This document shows, in pieces, positions 43,959 to 52,901 of a stretch of DNA of 52,901 bases. A program made the translations under genes and the position numbers. The notes below the pieces were generated by a model that made no database searches, was not told the DNA's origin, and saw only the letters and a program-made list of their open reading frames with translations. Numbering within the stretch: the first letter of the stretch is position 1; each line of letters opens with the position of its first letter. Source of the DNA: Rhodothermus sp. (GTDB lineage: Bacteria > Bacteroidota > Rhodothermia > Rhodothermales > Rhodothermaceae); contig JALSJJ010000179.1 in NCBI GenBank assembly GCA_026989375.1, positions 1-52,901 of the forward strand, given 5' to 3'.

Positions 43959-45185
43959 TCAGCGTATGGGTTTAAACAGACGATCCAAGCGGGGGAGATG
44001 ATGTTTACCGTCCCAGGAGAAATAGATAAACAGGGCCTTGCCCACCACATGGTCCATAGGCACGAATCCCCAGAAACGGCTATCCTCTGAATTGTCCCGG
44101 TTGTCCCCCATGACAAAGTAGTAATCCTGCCGAAACGTGTAAGTGCGCGCTGGCCGACCATCGATCAGGAACGTTCCATCGCTCTGACGGCCGGTTGTAT
44201 GTCCCTCAAAGCGCCGAATTACAGGCTCTACGATCGGCCAGTTTTCTTCGGTCAGCGTGATCGTCTGACCGCGGGCTGGAATGATCACCGGCCCGTAATT
44301 GTCGGGCGAATAGCCCTTACCTGGTGGATACATCAGGTCGCTGTAGGTATCACCCTGAGGGATAATCAGTGGCTCCACACGCTCCACATAAGGCCACTGG
44401 GCAAGGGTTTCAACGGCACCGGGTGTTGCCATTACCAGCACCTGACGGGGGTCCGGCGTTGGCTGCACCTCCTCGATCCCCAGCTCTGCCAGGCGCACTT
44501 CGGGCAGCATGATACGTGGATCGCTTTTGATCACCCGCCAGTACTGCTGCATGGTGGAGCGCAGGGGTTGCGGTTCTCCGTTCACATAAACCACTTTGTT
44601 TTCAATCCAGAGGGTATCTCCCGGCAGCCCCACCACACGCTTGATGTAGTGCGTCTTGCGATCAACCGGTAGATCTTCGGGCGGATAGTTAAACACAATC
44701 ACGTCGCCCCGCCGTATCTCGGTAAATCCTGGCAGGCGCGTGTGTGGCAGCTCGACGCCTTTCAGGTAGATCTTGGTAAATGGAATGCCCAGAGAAACCG
44801 GCGTGCGCACCCCGTAATGCAGCTTGGAAACGAAAAGATAGTCCCCTACCAGTAGCGTCTTTTCCATGGAAGGAGTAGGTATGCGAAAGAGATCGAACAG
44901 GAACGTGCGCACGACCAACATGACCACCAGCGCAAAGGCCAGCGCCTCTACCCATTCGCGCAACTTGCTCTTGGGAGGCCGGGCCTGTCCATCCGCCGAA
45001 GGAGTAGTGGGCGCGCTCACCTTACCTTTACCCCGACGCCTGCGGGTGCGCCCCTTCGTGGTCGACTCAGAATGCGTAGTTGCCAAGGCTCGGTGGGGTT
45101 TGGTCTGAACAACGTCGAAAAAAACGTCATAAAGCCGCTTCGGTTCAATCGATGTCCGAGAGACGGGGACGACCAGGCAGCACAT
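43959..45185 (-). CDS. lepB: Signal peptidase I (first of two tandem copies)
   Basis: Up to 408 residues. The open frame starts at 45185, overlapping the previous gene by 41 bp; a TTG at 45086 is an alternative and neither has a clear ribosome site. A basic, probably disordered N-terminal region (TKGRTRRRRGKGK) precedes the transmembrane helix. Catalytic Ser106 is in PTPSMEKTLLVGD and Lys182 in YIKRVVGLPGD; the C-terminal box is MGDNRDNSEDSRFWG. Role as for its paralogue; which of the two handles most substrates is unknown. The insert differs from that of the paralogue and contains IEEVQPTPDPRQV. Confidence 0.93.
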   Translation of the reverse strand: MCCLVVPVSRTSIEPKRLYDVFFDVVQTKPHRALATTHSESTTKGRTRRRRGKGKVSAPTTPSADGQARPPKSKLREWVEALAFALVVMLVVRTFLFDLFRIPTPSMEKTLLVGDYLFVSKLHYGVRTPVSLGIPFTKIYLKGVELPHTRLPGFTEIRRGDVIVFNYPPEDLPVDRKTHYIKRVVGLPGDTLWIENKVVYVNGEPQPLRSTMQQYWRVIKSDPRIMLPEVRLAELGIEEVQPTPDPRQVLVMATPGAVETLAQWPYVERVEPLIIPQGDTYSDLMYPPGKGYSPDNYGPVIIPARGQTITLTEENWPIVEPVIRRFEGHTTGRQSDGTFLIDGRPARTYTFRQDYYFVMGDNRDNSEDSRFWGFVPMDHVVGKALFIYFSWDGKHHLPRLDRLFKPIR

Positions 45186-45978
45186 AAGGCCGTCGAATGG
45201 GTTTCAGAAAGAACTGTTGACCGTCAAAACCGGTCAGGTACCAGGTGTCAGTCTCGCGCTGATAATAGTAATCCACAAATGGCGCCCGGCGGGGGTCACT
45301 GATCAGGCGCCCCAGCAACGTTTGTCGTATTATCCAGAGTTGATCCCGATAGCGCGGTGCGCTGGCCACCACCAGGCCCCGCTCGAAGGGACCGTTTACG
45401 TCCATAATCCGAAATGGAATCGAATCGTTCAGCACCAGCCAGTACTCAAACTGGATGTATTCTTCGCGGGGACGTTGCTGATGCAGATCCACCTCGGCCA
45501 GCGTACGCGTTGGATTACCGAAGTGTGCCTGCAGACGGGCACGTAGCTCAGTGGTGCGCAGCGTGTCCAGCGGGGTCCAACTGCTGCTCCCCAGATAAGC
45601 CCAGCCATCCTGTCCGAAGCGCCGCTGGAACCAGCGCTGCTCGAAGCGACGCACAACCCGCCAGTTCGCCAGCACAAAAGCCGATAGGGGCTTCTTCTGA
45701 GCCGTTGCCTGCGCGATCAGACGACCCAGCATTGGATAGCGCTCATAGAGGGCAAGCGGCACCGGCTCCGGTGGGCGCGGAGGCAGCATGCTCGCCCATT
45801 CGGCAGCCTGCTGTCTTAACCAGGCGGTTCGGTACGTCCATACCAGCGCCCGCTGCGCCTGAATGTGGTGCAGCAGTCGATCCATGTCGTTTTCCTGTGC
45901 CAGCACCCCTCCGACCAGCAGCAGGCCAAGTAGCCAGCTCCCCCACCACCTGCTGTAAGCTATCGAGCCCCTGAGCAT
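45145..45978 (-). CDS. Hypothetical exported protein
   Basis: 277 residues from 45978, where GGGAG lies 7 nt upstream and a signal peptide begins (MLRGSIAYSRWWGSWLLG, cleavage near LAQ). The longer frame to 46116 would overlap lepA and is rejected. I recognise no family. The mature protein is rich in Arg and Trp: an N-terminal helical part (RLLHHIQAQRALVWTYRTAW), then a stretch resembling small Bacteroidota proteins with VYVNGPFERGLVV-like character, and a Tyr-rich C-terminus (VDYYYQRETDTWYL). The position between lepA and signal peptidase genes suggests an envelope role, nothing firmer. Confidence 0.75.
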   Translation of the reverse strand: MLRGSIAYSRWWGSWLLGLLLVGGVLAQENDMDRLLHHIQAQRALVWTYRTAWLRQQAAEWASMLPPRPPEPVPLALYERYPMLGRLIAQATAQKKPLSAFVLANWRVVRRFEQRWFQRRFGQDGWAYLGSSSWTPLDTLRTTELRARLQAHFGNPTRTLAEVDLHQQRPREEYIQFEYWLVLNDSIPFRIMDVNGPFERGLVVASAPRYRDQLWIIRQTLLGRLISDPRRAPFVDYYYQRETDTWYLTGFDGQQFFLKPIRRPYVLPGRPRLSDID

Positions 45979-45980
45979 CT

Positions 45981-47786
45981 TCAGTCTCCCACCGAAAGCA
46001 CGGCCAGGAAGGCCTCCTGAGGGACCTCGACCCGTCCTACTTGCTTCATGCGCTTTTTGCCTTCCTTCTGGCGCTCCAGCAGCTTCCGCTTTCGGGTTAC
46101 GTCGCCTCCGTAACACTTGGCCGTAACGTCCTTGCGAAGGGCTTTGATCGTCTCGCGCGCAATCACGCGCGACCCGATAGCTGCCTGAATGGCCACGTCA
46201 AACAGTTGCCGCGGAATCAGCTTGCGAAGCTTCTGCGTCAGCTTTCGTCCTACCTCGTAGGCTTTACTCCGATGTACAATGGTCGAAAGCGCATCGACCG
46301 GCTCACCGTTAATCAAGATATCCAGCCGCACCAGATCACTGGGCCGATAGTCCAGCATCTCATAGTCGAACGAAGCATAGCCCCGGCTGACGCTTTTCAG
46401 CTTATCGTAAAAGTCAAAAATAATCTCAGCCAGTGGGAGTTCATACTGCAGGTTGACGCGCGTGCGGTCCAGGTAGATCTGATTCCGATAAATGCCGCGT
46501 CGATCCTGGCAGAGTTGCATCAGCGGACCGATATACTCGGTGGGTGTGATAATATCAGCGCGCACATAGGGCTCCCGAATCTCGGCAATCTTACCAGCGT
46601 CAGGCATCTCGCTGGGATTGTCCACCGTGATTATCTCACCGGAGCGCAACACGACCTGATATTCCACGTTCGGCACGGTCGTAATAATATCCAGGCCAAA
46701 CTCGCGCTCCAGTCGCTCCTGGACGATTTCCATGTGGAGCAATCCCAGGAATCCGATGCGAAAGCCGAACCCCAGTGCCGCTGACGTTTCCGGCGTGAAC
46801 GTCAGCGAGGCATCGTTCAGTTGCAGCTTTTCCAGCGACGCCCTCAGGTCTTCGTATTGATCCGGATTGGTCGGAAAGACGCCGCTGAATACCATGGGCT
46901 TGACCTGCCGAAAACCCGGAATGGGCTCGGCCGCCGGACGACGGGCCTGCGTGATCGTGTCGCCTACCCGTGCCGAACGGATGTCTTTGATGGAGCCAAT
47001 CACATAACCTACTTCGCCCGCCCGGAGCATTTCCACCGGCTGCCGCTCCAACCGCAGGATACCTACTTCCTCCGCTACGTACTCGCGGCCGTTTGACATA
47101 AAACGAATGCGCTCGCCTTGCTTCAGCGTGCCGTCAAACACGCGCACGTAGACGACGGCTCCGCGGTAGGGATCAAAGACGGAGTCGAACACCAGCGCTC
47201 GCAGCGGGTCCTCCGGCGCTCCTTGAGGTGGAGGAATACGCTGCACGATGCGTTCCAGCAGTTCCGGTACCCCTTCGCCTGTTTTCGCACTGATGCGTAG
47301 GATGTCCTCGGCCGGCTCTCCGATCAGCTCCTCGATCGACTGGGCTACTTCATCGGGGCGGGCATTGGGAAGGTCGACTTTATTCAGTACCGGAAGGATC
47401 TCCAGGTCATGCCCGAGCGCCAGATACAGGTTGGAAATGGTCTGCGCCTCAATACCCTGCGAAGCATCAACTACCAAGATTGCCCCTTCACAGGCCTTGA
47501 GTGCTCGCGAGACCTCATAGGTAAAGTCGACGTGTCCAGGCGTATCGATCAAGTTCAGAATATACGTCTCGCCATCGCGCGCGCGGTACGTCATACGAAT
47601 TGCATGGCTTTTGATCGTGATCCCGCGCTCGCGCTCCAGCTCCATGGTATCGAGCACCTGCTCCTGGAGCTCTCGCTCCGAGAGCGTACCGGTAAGCTCC
47701 AGGAGTCGATCGGCCAGCGTGCTCTTGCCGTGGTCAATATGAGCAATGATGCAGAAATTTCGAATGCGATCTCGATACGAAGCCAT
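45981..47786 (-). CDS. lepA: Elongation factor 4 (LepA), translational GTPase
   Basis: 601 residues, the normal length. The P-loop is AHIDHGKS (15-22), followed by DTPGHVDF and NKVD of the GTPase domain, and the C-terminal LepA-specific domain with [15 protein letters not shown]. It binds ribosomes and affects translation or ribosome assembly. Its stop is 3 bp before the start of the hypothetical exported gene. Order ileS, dksA-like, lspA, lepA, lepB is a plausible envelope/translation operon. Confidence 0.98.
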   Translation of the reverse strand: MASYRDRIRNFCIIAHIDHGKSTLADRLLELTGTLSERELQEQVLDTMELERERGITIKSHAIRMTYRARDGETYILNLIDTPGHVDFTYEVSRALKACEGAILVVDASQGIEAQTISNLYLALGHDLEILPVLNKVDLPNARPDEVAQSIEELIGEPAEDILRISAKTGEGVPELLERIVQRIPPPQGAPEDPLRALVFDSVFDPYRGAVVYVRVFDGTLKQGERIRFMSNGREYVAEEVGILRLERQPVEMLRAGEVGYVIGSIKDIRSARVGDTITQARRPAAEPIPGFRQVKPMVFSGVFPTNPDQYEDLRASLEKLQLNDASLTFTPETSAALGFGFRIGFLGLLHMEIVQERLEREFGLDIITTVPNVEYQVVLRSGEIITVDNPSEMPDAGKIAEIREPYVRADIITPTEYIGPLMQLCQDRRGIYRNQIYLDRTRVNLQYELPLAEIIFDFYDKLKSVSRGYASFDYEMLDYRPSDLVRLDILINGEPVDALSTIVHRSKAYEVGRKLTQKLRKLIPRQLFDVAIQAAIGSRVIARETIKALRKDVTAKCYGGDVTRKRKLLERQKEGKKRMKQVGRVEVPQEAFLAVLSVGD

Positions 47787-47864
47787 CGTCTACGCGACAC
47801 CACACAAATCTACAGGAATGCAGCGCTGATATACCGCGCAGAATATCCGGGTTCCACCGGCCGG

Positions 47865-48455
47865 TTATATCTCTTCGACCGGCTGCTTCGGAGACGCTTC
47901 TGTCGAAGGGGCCTCGCTTGCTTGCTGACGACGGTGAAACTCCTTCTGAAACAGCAGCATTCCCACTACGCCGATGACAATGGCCATATCGGCTACATTC
48001 CAGATAGGAAACAAAGCCACGTAGGCGCCTCCGATAAAAGGAATGGCTTCGGGCAGGTAGCCGCGCCAGAGGTCAACGTGGATAAAATCGACCACACGCC
48101 CATGAAAAAAGCCGGCATAGCCGTAGATCAGGCCATAAAACAGACGGTCGATAATATTGCCCAGCGCCCCTCCCAGGATCACTGCCAGGCTGGCCAGGTA
48201 TGGCACGTAGCCCTCACGAACGCGGTAGAGGTACCAGGCAATCAGAATCGTCGCCACAATTGCCAGTACTGCCACCGTTCCCGGCGGCCCAAATGACAAC
48301 CCGAAGGCCATACCGGGATTTTCTGTGTAGGTGAGCTTAAGCCAGTCGTCGAGAATAGGAATAGACTCACCTGGATACATGGTCTGGACTACCAGCACCT
48401 TGGTAAGCTGGTCTACCAGGACCACCAGCAGCGTAACCCAGAGTATCCGCATCAT
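47865..48455 (-). CDS. lspA: Lipoprotein signal peptidase (signal peptidase II)
   Basis: 196 residues with four transmembrane helices. Conserved motifs are NPGMAFGL (46-53), GGALGNIIDR (95-104) and VVDF, containing catalytic Asp123, then NVADMAI with Asp156. It cleaves prolipoproteins before the lipidated Cys. The many lipoproteins in this window would be its substrates. The C-terminal tail is polar and variable. It is encoded 28 bp after the DksA-like gene. Confidence 0.97.
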   Translation of the reverse strand: MMRILWVTLLVVLVDQLTKVLVVQTMYPGESIPILDDWLKLTYTENPGMAFGLSFGPPGTVAVLAIVATILIAWYLYRVREGYVPYLASLAVILGGALGNIIDRLFYGLIYGYAGFFHGRVVDFIHVDLWRGYLPEAIPFIGGAYVALFPIWNVADMAIVIGVVGMLLFQKEFHRRQQASEAPSTEASPKQPVEEI

Positions 48456-48483
48456 CTGGCCGATCCCGTACGTCTGACAATGG

Positions 48484-48915
48484 TTACCTTTTGTGCTTTA
48501 GCTTGGCCTCAATAGACACTTCCGTGTGCGGCACCGCTTCCAGACGCTCCCGCGGGATCGGCTTGCCTGTCACTTTACAGATGCCGTAGGTCTTGTTTTT
48601 GATGCGTTCAAGCGCCCGATCCAGGTGGCTAATGTACTTCTGCTGGCGCGCAATCATCAGAAAGAGCTTTTCGCGCTCCATCGCGTCGGTGCCCGCATCA
48701 GCCATGTGGAAGCTATAGGCCGTATCGGTTCCTCCCTGATCCCGGGCATCTTCCAGCTGCGCCTTCATACGCTCGATATCTTCCACCGCCTGCCGACGCC
48801 GCTCCAGGATCAGTTGCCGGAAGTATTCCAGTTCCTCGTCCGTAAATGGCGTTAGACGCCCAGAGGCTGTCGTCTGGTTTTCCTGCACTGGATACTGCTC
48901 GTGCTTTTCGGCCAT
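48484..48915 (-). CDS. DksA/TraR-family protein without zinc cysteines
   Basis: 143 residues. The N-terminal coiled coil (about 28-100, with FRQLILERRRQAVEDIERMK) carries acidic residues in the tip region (DAGTDAMERE), as in DksA. The C-terminal zinc-finger block reads YGICKVTGKPIPRERLEAVP and ends TEVSIEAKLKHKR, with only one of the four zinc cysteines (CKVTG). This form is common in Bacteroidota. It probably binds RNA polymerase through its secondary channel. The gene follows ileS. Confidence 0.9.
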   Translation of the reverse strand: MAEKHEQYPVQENQTTASGRLTPFTDEELEYFRQLILERRRQAVEDIERMKAQLEDARDQGGTDTAYSFHMADAGTDAMEREKLFLMIARQQKYISHLDRALERIKNKTYGICKVTGKPIPRERLEAVPHTEVSIEAKLKHKR

Positions 48916-48961
48916 AGTCGCTGCTGCTGAACTTTAACGTTACCACCCCACGCCTGTTTGT

Positions 48962-48991
48962 AAAAAACAAAAGGCAGCAGACCATCGCTGC
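48962..48991 (-). terminator. Possible intrinsic terminator or attenuator between ileS and the dksA-like gene
   Basis: On the minus strand GCAGC (48987-48991) pairs with GCTGC (48974-48978) and is followed by CTTTTGTTTTTT. The stem is only 5 bp, though GC-rich and with a strong U tract. Confidence 0.4.
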
Positions 48992-48996
48992 AAAGA

Positions 48997-51900
48997 TCAG
49001 GCCTGCTGTCCTGTGGTCGTCTCGGCTGGTACGCGCTGCACACCTACCGTAAAACGCTCTCCATCAATGTCAAACGTCTCTACATGCGTTCCTGCAGGCT
49101 GCTTGGATGATTGCAACGCTACGGCCAGCGTCTCGTTCCGAATCCACTCGCCGTGTCGCGTCAGCGCTTTGGCCAGTTGGCCGCTGGCCTGGTAGCTGAT
49201 CATAATGCGGTCAGTCACCGCAAATCCTGCCTTTTTACGCAGGTTCTGGATACGGTTAATCGCTTCCCGAGCCAGTCCCTCCAGGATCAGTTCTTCGGTC
49301 CGGTTAGTGTCAAGCGCCACGGTTACCCCCTCTTCCTGGCCCACCAGCCAGCCTTCAATCCCTTCACTTTTGATCTCCAGATCTTCTGGTCCCAGCTCTA
49401 CCCGTTGCCCCTCTACCTCCAGCACCAATCGCCCCTCACGCAAATATCGGTCGATTTCCGCTTCAGTAAGCTGCGCGACACGGGCCGCCACGCCTTTCAT
49501 CAGCTTCCCCAGTCGCTTGCCCAGCCGCGGATAGTTAGGCCTGGCCGTGCGACGCACCACTCGGCTGGTACCCTCCACGTACTCGATCGCTTTAACATTG
49601 ACCTCCTCCAGAATAAGCGGCCGCACCGACTCGACGACCTCACGATCAACGCCTGTCCCTGTTACCACCAGAATACGGGGCAGCGGTTGCCGTACGTTAA
49701 TCCGGGCCTGATTGCGAAGCGCCAGCACAATGGAAACGATGGTGCGCGCCAGGGCCATGCGCTGTTCCAACGTCGGATCGATAACATCTCGGTTCACTTG
49801 CGGGAAATCGGCCAGGTGCACCGACTCCGGCCCCTTCACCTCACTGCCCTCTTGCAATGCCCGATAGAGCCATTCGCTAAAGAACGGCGCAATGGGCGCC
49901 ATCAGCAGCGCCGTAGTCTCCAGGCATTCATAAACAGTCTGGTACGCCGCCTGTTTATCCCGCTCATTCTCCTGCTCACCTGTGCGAGCGCTCCAGAAAC
50001 GCCGCCGCGACCGCCGGATGTACCAGTTCGACAGTTCATCCACAAAACGCTCAATCGCCCGGGCGGCCCGCGTCGGATGGTAGTCTTCGTAAGCAGCCTC
50101 TACCTCAGCGACCGTGCTGTTCAGCCGACTGATAATCCAGCGATCCAGTTCGGTCCGCTCCGCCACCGGCATCTGCGTGGCCGGATAGACAAAATCGTCT
50201 ACATTGGCATAGAGCGCAAAGAACGCATAGACGTTCTCCAGCGTGTTAAAGAAGCGGCGTCGTGTCGCCTCCAGCTCACGTTCCGAGAAACGAATGTTTT
50301 CCCACGGCGGTGCGTTGCTGATCATATACCACCGCACCGGATCCGCTCCGTAACGCTCGACGACGTCGAAGGGGTCAACCACGTTACCCTTCGACTTGGA
50401 CATCTTTTCGCCTTTTTCATCGAGCACCAGGCCGTTAACCACCACGTGCCGGAAGGCCACACTGTCCATCACCATAGTGGCAATGGCATGCAGCGTGTAA
50501 AACCAGCCGCGGGTCTGATCCACGCCCTCTGCAATAAAATCAGCCGGGAAGGTGCGCTGGAAAGCTTCCTGATTTTCAAACGGATAATGCCACTGGGCAA
50601 AGGGCATGGCTCCCGAATCGAACCAGACGTCGATCAGATCAGGCACGCGGCGCATCGTGCCTCCGTCGGGGGCCGGCCAGGTAAGCCGATCCACATACGG
50701 CCGGTGCAGATCAAGCTCCCCGGTTTCCGGATTGTAGGCTTCGGGCGGAAACGTGCCTCCCAGCTTCTGACGAAGCTCCTCAATGGAGCCAATTACCTCG
50801 ATATAATCAGGATTACGATCGCTCTGCCAGATGGGCAGTGGAGTCCCCCAGTAGCGCTGGCGACTCAGCGCCCAATCCACGTTATTCCGCAACCACTCTC
50901 CGAAACGCCCCTGCCCGATAGCCGGCGGATGCCAGCGAATCGTCTCGTTCAGTTCAATCATCCGATCTTTGACCGCCGTGGTCCGAATGAACCAGCTTTC
51001 GACCGGATAATTCATCAGGGGCGTGCCCTTACGCCAATCGTGTGGATAGTTGTGCCGATAGGTCTCCTGCCGGAACAGCAGGCCACGCTGCCGCAGATCT
51101 CGCAGAATGACGCGGTCGGCATCCTTAAACCATAGGCCGGCCACCAGCGGCGCCTCGTCGGTAAACGTACCTTCCGGGGTGATCGGATTGATCATCGGCA
51201 GCCCTTCTTTCCGCGCAGCCTCATAGTCTTCCGCACCGAAGGCCGGCGCCAGATGCACAATGCCGGTTCCTTCTTCGGTCGAGACAAAGTCGGCCGCAAT
51301 GACTCGCCAGGCTTCCCCTTCCTTAAAACGATCCTTGAAGTACGGGAACAGCGGCTCGTAGCGCATGCCCACCAGCGCTCGCCCTGGAAACGTTTCGACC
51401 ACCTCTACCGACTCGTCCCGCAGCACGTCCATCCGATCCTGAGCCAGCATCAGGTATTCGGTTCCCCGTTCCGGGTCTTCCCGACGCACCTTGACGTAGG
51501 AAATGTCCGCACCAACCGCCAGTGCCACGTTGGAAATGAGCGTCCAGGGCGTCGTCGTCCAGGCCAGCAGATAGGTGCGCTCAACCCCTCGTACCGGGAA
51601 ACGCACGTAAGCGCTGGGATCATCTACCTCTTTATAACCCAAGCTCACCTCGTGCGAAGAAAGCACAGTGCCGGAGCCCGGACTGTACCACTGAATCTTG
51701 TATCCTTTGTACAGAAGGCCTTTCTCATAAATCTGCTTAATCAGCCACCAGAGGGTTTCGATGTACTTGTTTTCGAAGGTGATGTACGGGTGCTCAAGAT
51801 CTACCCAGTAGCCAATGCGCTCGGTGAGCTGGTCCCAGAGTTCCTTGTAACGCAGGACGCTCCGGCGGCAAGCTGCATTGTACTTTTCAATGCCGAACGC

Positions 51901-52230
51901 CTCCACCTGCGCCCGTCCTTCCAGCCCCAGTTCCTTTTCGACCTCGATCTCAACGGGCAGCCCATGCGTGTCCCACCCCGCCTTGCGCTCTACGCAAAAG
52001 CCCTTCATGGTTTTGTACCGGCAAAAAATATCTTTGATCGTCCGAGCCAGAACGTGGTGGATGCCGGGCTTCCCGTTCGCCGTGGGCGGCCCTTCGTAGA
52101 AGGAGAACGTGGGCCCCTGCGCCCGCTGCGCAATGCTCCGGGAAAAGATCTGGTGTTCCTTCCACCAGTGCAGGATCTCGCGCTCGATTTCCGGATGCCG
52201 AAACCGTTCCACCTGTTTAAATCGCTTCAT
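48997..52230 (-). CDS. ileS: Isoleucyl-tRNA synthetase, type 2 (eukaryote-like)
   Basis: 1077 residues, the length of IleRS2. The class I HIGH signature is altered: TANGKPGIHHVL gives G56-I-H-H59 in place of HxGH. The KMSKS loop is normal (GEKMSKSKGN). The CP1 editing domain lies at about 185-390 and the C-terminal tRNA-binding region after about 650. It attaches Ile to tRNA. The GxHH form has been linked to very strong mupirocin resistance in some bacteria. It begins the minus-strand cluster ending at 42891. Confidence 0.97.
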   Translation of the reverse strand: MKRFKQVERFRHPEIEREILHWWKEHQIFSRSIAQRAQGPTFSFYEGPPTANGKPGIHHVLARTIKDIFCRYKTMKGFCVERKAGWDTHGLPVEIEVEKELGLEGRAQVEAFGIEKYNAACRRSVLRYKELWDQLTERIGYWVDLEHPYITFENKYIETLWWLIKQIYEKGLLYKGYKIQWYSPGSGTVLSSHEVSLGYKEVDDPSAYVRFPVRGVERTYLLAWTTTPWTLISNVALAVGADISYVKVRREDPERGTEYLMLAQDRMDVLRDESVEVVETFPGRALVGMRYEPLFPYFKDRFKEGEAWRVIAADFVSTEEGTGIVHLAPAFGAEDYEAARKEGLPMINPITPEGTFTDEAPLVAGLWFKDADRVILRDLRQRGLLFRQETYRHNYPHDWRKGTPLMNYPVESWFIRTTAVKDRMIELNETIRWHPPAIGQGRFGEWLRNNVDWALSRQRYWGTPLPIWQSDRNPDYIEVIGSIEELRQKLGGTFPPEAYNPETGELDLHRPYVDRLTWPAPDGGTMRRVPDLIDVWFDSGAMPFAQWHYPFENQEAFQRTFPADFIAEGVDQTRGWFYTLHAIATMVMDSVAFRHVVVNGLVLDEKGEKMSKSKGNVVDPFDVVERYGADPVRWYMISNAPPWENIRFSERELEATRRRFFNTLENVYAFFALYANVDDFVYPATQMPVAERTELDRWIISRLNSTVAEVEAAYEDYHPTRAARAIERFVDELSNWYIRRSRRRFWSARTGEQENERDKQAAYQTVYECLETTALLMAPIAPFFSEWLYRALQEGSEVKGPESVHLADFPQVNRDVIDPTLEQRMALARTIVSIVLALRNQARINVRQPLPRILVVTGTGVDREVVESVRPLILEEVNVKAIEYVEGTSRVVRRTARPNYPRLGKRLGKLMKGVAARVAQLTEAEIDRYLREGRLVLEVEGQRVELGPEDLEIKSEGIEGWLVGQEEGVTVALDTNRTEELILEGLAREAINRIQNLRKKAGFAVTDRIMISYQASGQLAKALTRHGEWIRNETLAVALQSSKQPAGTHVETFDIDGERFTVGVQRVPAETTTGQQA

Positions 52231-52308
52231 ACCTTACGGTACTAATCGGTTGACGAATTGCCGCTGCACGCTCGAGAATCCCTGAAAAATACGCAATTCA
52301 GACACTGG

Positions 52309-52325
52309 ACGGGCCATTGGCCCGT
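52309..52325. other. Hairpin in the ileS leader region
   Basis: ACGGGCC (52309-52315) and GGCCCGT (52319-52325) form a perfect 7-bp stem with a 3-nt loop about 80 bp upstream of the ileS start. There is no U tract. It may be structure in the ileS leader or a protein site. Confidence 0.35.
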
Positions 52326-52368
52326 TAAGAATGCTGGAGAAACGCCCTATCTCTCTGGCAGGTCCGCT

Positions 52369-52399
52369 AAAAAAGTACGCTCCCTGATGGGGAGCGTAC
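52369..52399 (-). terminator. Intrinsic terminator after malate synthase
   Basis: A 10-bp stem GTACGCTCCC (52375-52384)/GGGAGCGTAC (52390-52399) with a 5-nt loop; on the minus strand it is followed by T6. It ends the malate synthase transcript before the ileS promoter region. Confidence 0.9.
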
Positions 52400-52434
52400 A
52401 AAATGGCTTGCAATCGGCTGATTTTCTGAAACGA

Positions 52435-52901
52435 TCAGCCCGGCACGGTCTCCATCTGCAGCAGCCGCTCGTAGGCTGGAAGCGTCAAAAATTCGACAAA
52501 CGAATCGGAAAGCACCAGCTCGTCGAGCACTTCGGCGGCCTCTCGATAGTGCGCCGTTTCCCGTCCGCCCAGCTTGGTCAGTTCTTCCTCGCGCATCTGG
52601 GCGTACAATTCGGGCGTGATCGGCCTACCGTCATCCAGCCGAGCCTCGCGATGGACCCATTGCCAGAGTTGTGCCCGCGCGATCTCGGCCGTGGCTGCAT
52701 CTTCCATCAGGTTAAAGATGGCAGCCGCTCCATTGCCTGAAAACCACTGGTTCAGATACTGCAAAGCCACACTCACATTGTTACGCAGACCAGCTTCGGT
52801 GATGCGTCCACCCGGCACTCGGAAGTCCAGCAGGTCGTCGGCTGTCACCTGTACATCTTCGCGTAACCGCTCCTTCTGGTGCGGCCGATCGCCCAGATAG
52901 C
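52435..52901 (-). CDS. aceB: Malate synthase A, C-terminal part (5' end beyond window)
   Basis: The open frame enters from the right edge with [17 protein letters not shown] and continues to a stop at 52435, giving about 155 C-terminal residues. Motifs [18 protein letters not shown] and [20 protein letters not shown] are characteristic of malate synthase A. The enzyme condenses glyoxylate with acetyl-CoA in the glyoxylate shunt. The partner isocitrate lyase is not visible. The catalytic core lies outside the window. Confidence 0.93.
   Translation of the reverse strand, partial: YLGDRPHQKERLREDVQVTADDLLDFRVPGGRITEAGLRNNVSVALQYLNQWFSGNGAAAIFNLMEDAATAEIARAQLWQWVHREARLDDGRPITPELYAQMREEELTKLGGRETAHYREAAEVLDELVLSDSFVEFLTLPAYERLLQMETVPG

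Noticed and set aside
49111-51135. 674-codon open frame on the plus strand opposite ileS
   Set aside because: It is antisense to a clear ileS and its translation has no recognisable domain; long antisense frames are expected from the codon bias of this GC-rich DNA.
51380-51400. GGAAACGTTTC-like LacI palindrome
   Set aside because: It lies inside the ileS coding sequence with no promoter context, so it is probably chance.
52231-52434. T-box leader before ileS
   Set aside because: The 7-bp hairpin lacks the T-box consensus and a terminator/antiterminator pair, and T-boxes are not expected in this phylum.

Overview
The window looks like chromosome of a thermophilic, GC-rich member of the Bacteroidota/Rhodothermota, most likely Rhodothermus marinus or a close relative. 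This is inferred from content: a SusC/SusD pair, a GldA/GldF/GldG-type ABC module, Bacteroidota-style DksA and FmdB proteins without zinc cysteines, a eukaryote-like (type 2) isoleucyl-tRNA synthetase, and several Tat-exported sugar enzymes. I found no tRNA, rRNA, CRISPR array, insertion sequence or phage gene.

Layout. 1-2315: 3' part of a GH3/beta-lactamase fusion. 2410-3610: convergent FmdB-like and TPR (ST7-like) genes around a shared terminator. 3611-4097: a non-coding stretch with four diverged hairpins. 4098-16262: a sugar-oxidation locus of ten minus-strand genes in two operons (MFS transporter, three TIM-barrel isomerase-like proteins, DUF1080 lipoprotein, two Gfo/Idh/MocA oxidoreductases, GMC flavoprotein with its Tat-exported small subunit, ThuA-like protein) and one divergent plus-strand Gfo/Idh gene. 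16406-22284: decayed TPR genes and an outer-membrane-protein scar around an intact UnbV/FG-GAP lipoprotein and a membrane multiheme cytochrome with TPRs. 22285-33798: SusC, SusD and two giant tandem FG-GAP/UnbV lipoproteins. 34522-37125: secreted six-hairpin (debranching-enzyme-like) glycosidase. 37211-41344: GldA/F/G-like ABC operon with a DUF4340 protein. 41701-42882: OprB-like porin. 42891-52230: housekeeping cluster ileS, dksA-like, lspA, lepA, a hypothetical exported protein and two type I signal peptidases. 52435-52901: 3' end of malate synthase.

How the parts may work together. From 33.8 kb down to 4.1 kb nearly everything is transcribed leftward and encodes import and oxidative processing of glycosides. 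SusC/SusD would bring glycosides across the outer membrane. The GMC flavoprotein, carried out by its Tat hitchhiker subunit, would oxidise a sugar ring hydroxyl (glucoside 3-dehydrogenase type). DUF1080 and TIM-barrel proteins would cleave and process the 3-keto-glycoside, Gfo/Idh enzymes would interconvert keto and hydroxy sugars, and the MFS protein would import products. No dedicated cytochrome subunit lies with the GMC pair, so the nearby multiheme cytochrome is a candidate electron acceptor.

Two nearly identical 14-bp LacI-type palindromes, one upstream of susC and one upstream of the MFS operon, suggest that a single regulator encoded elsewhere controls both ends of the locus. The role of the FG-GAP/UnbV proteins is unknown and is the most interesting open point.
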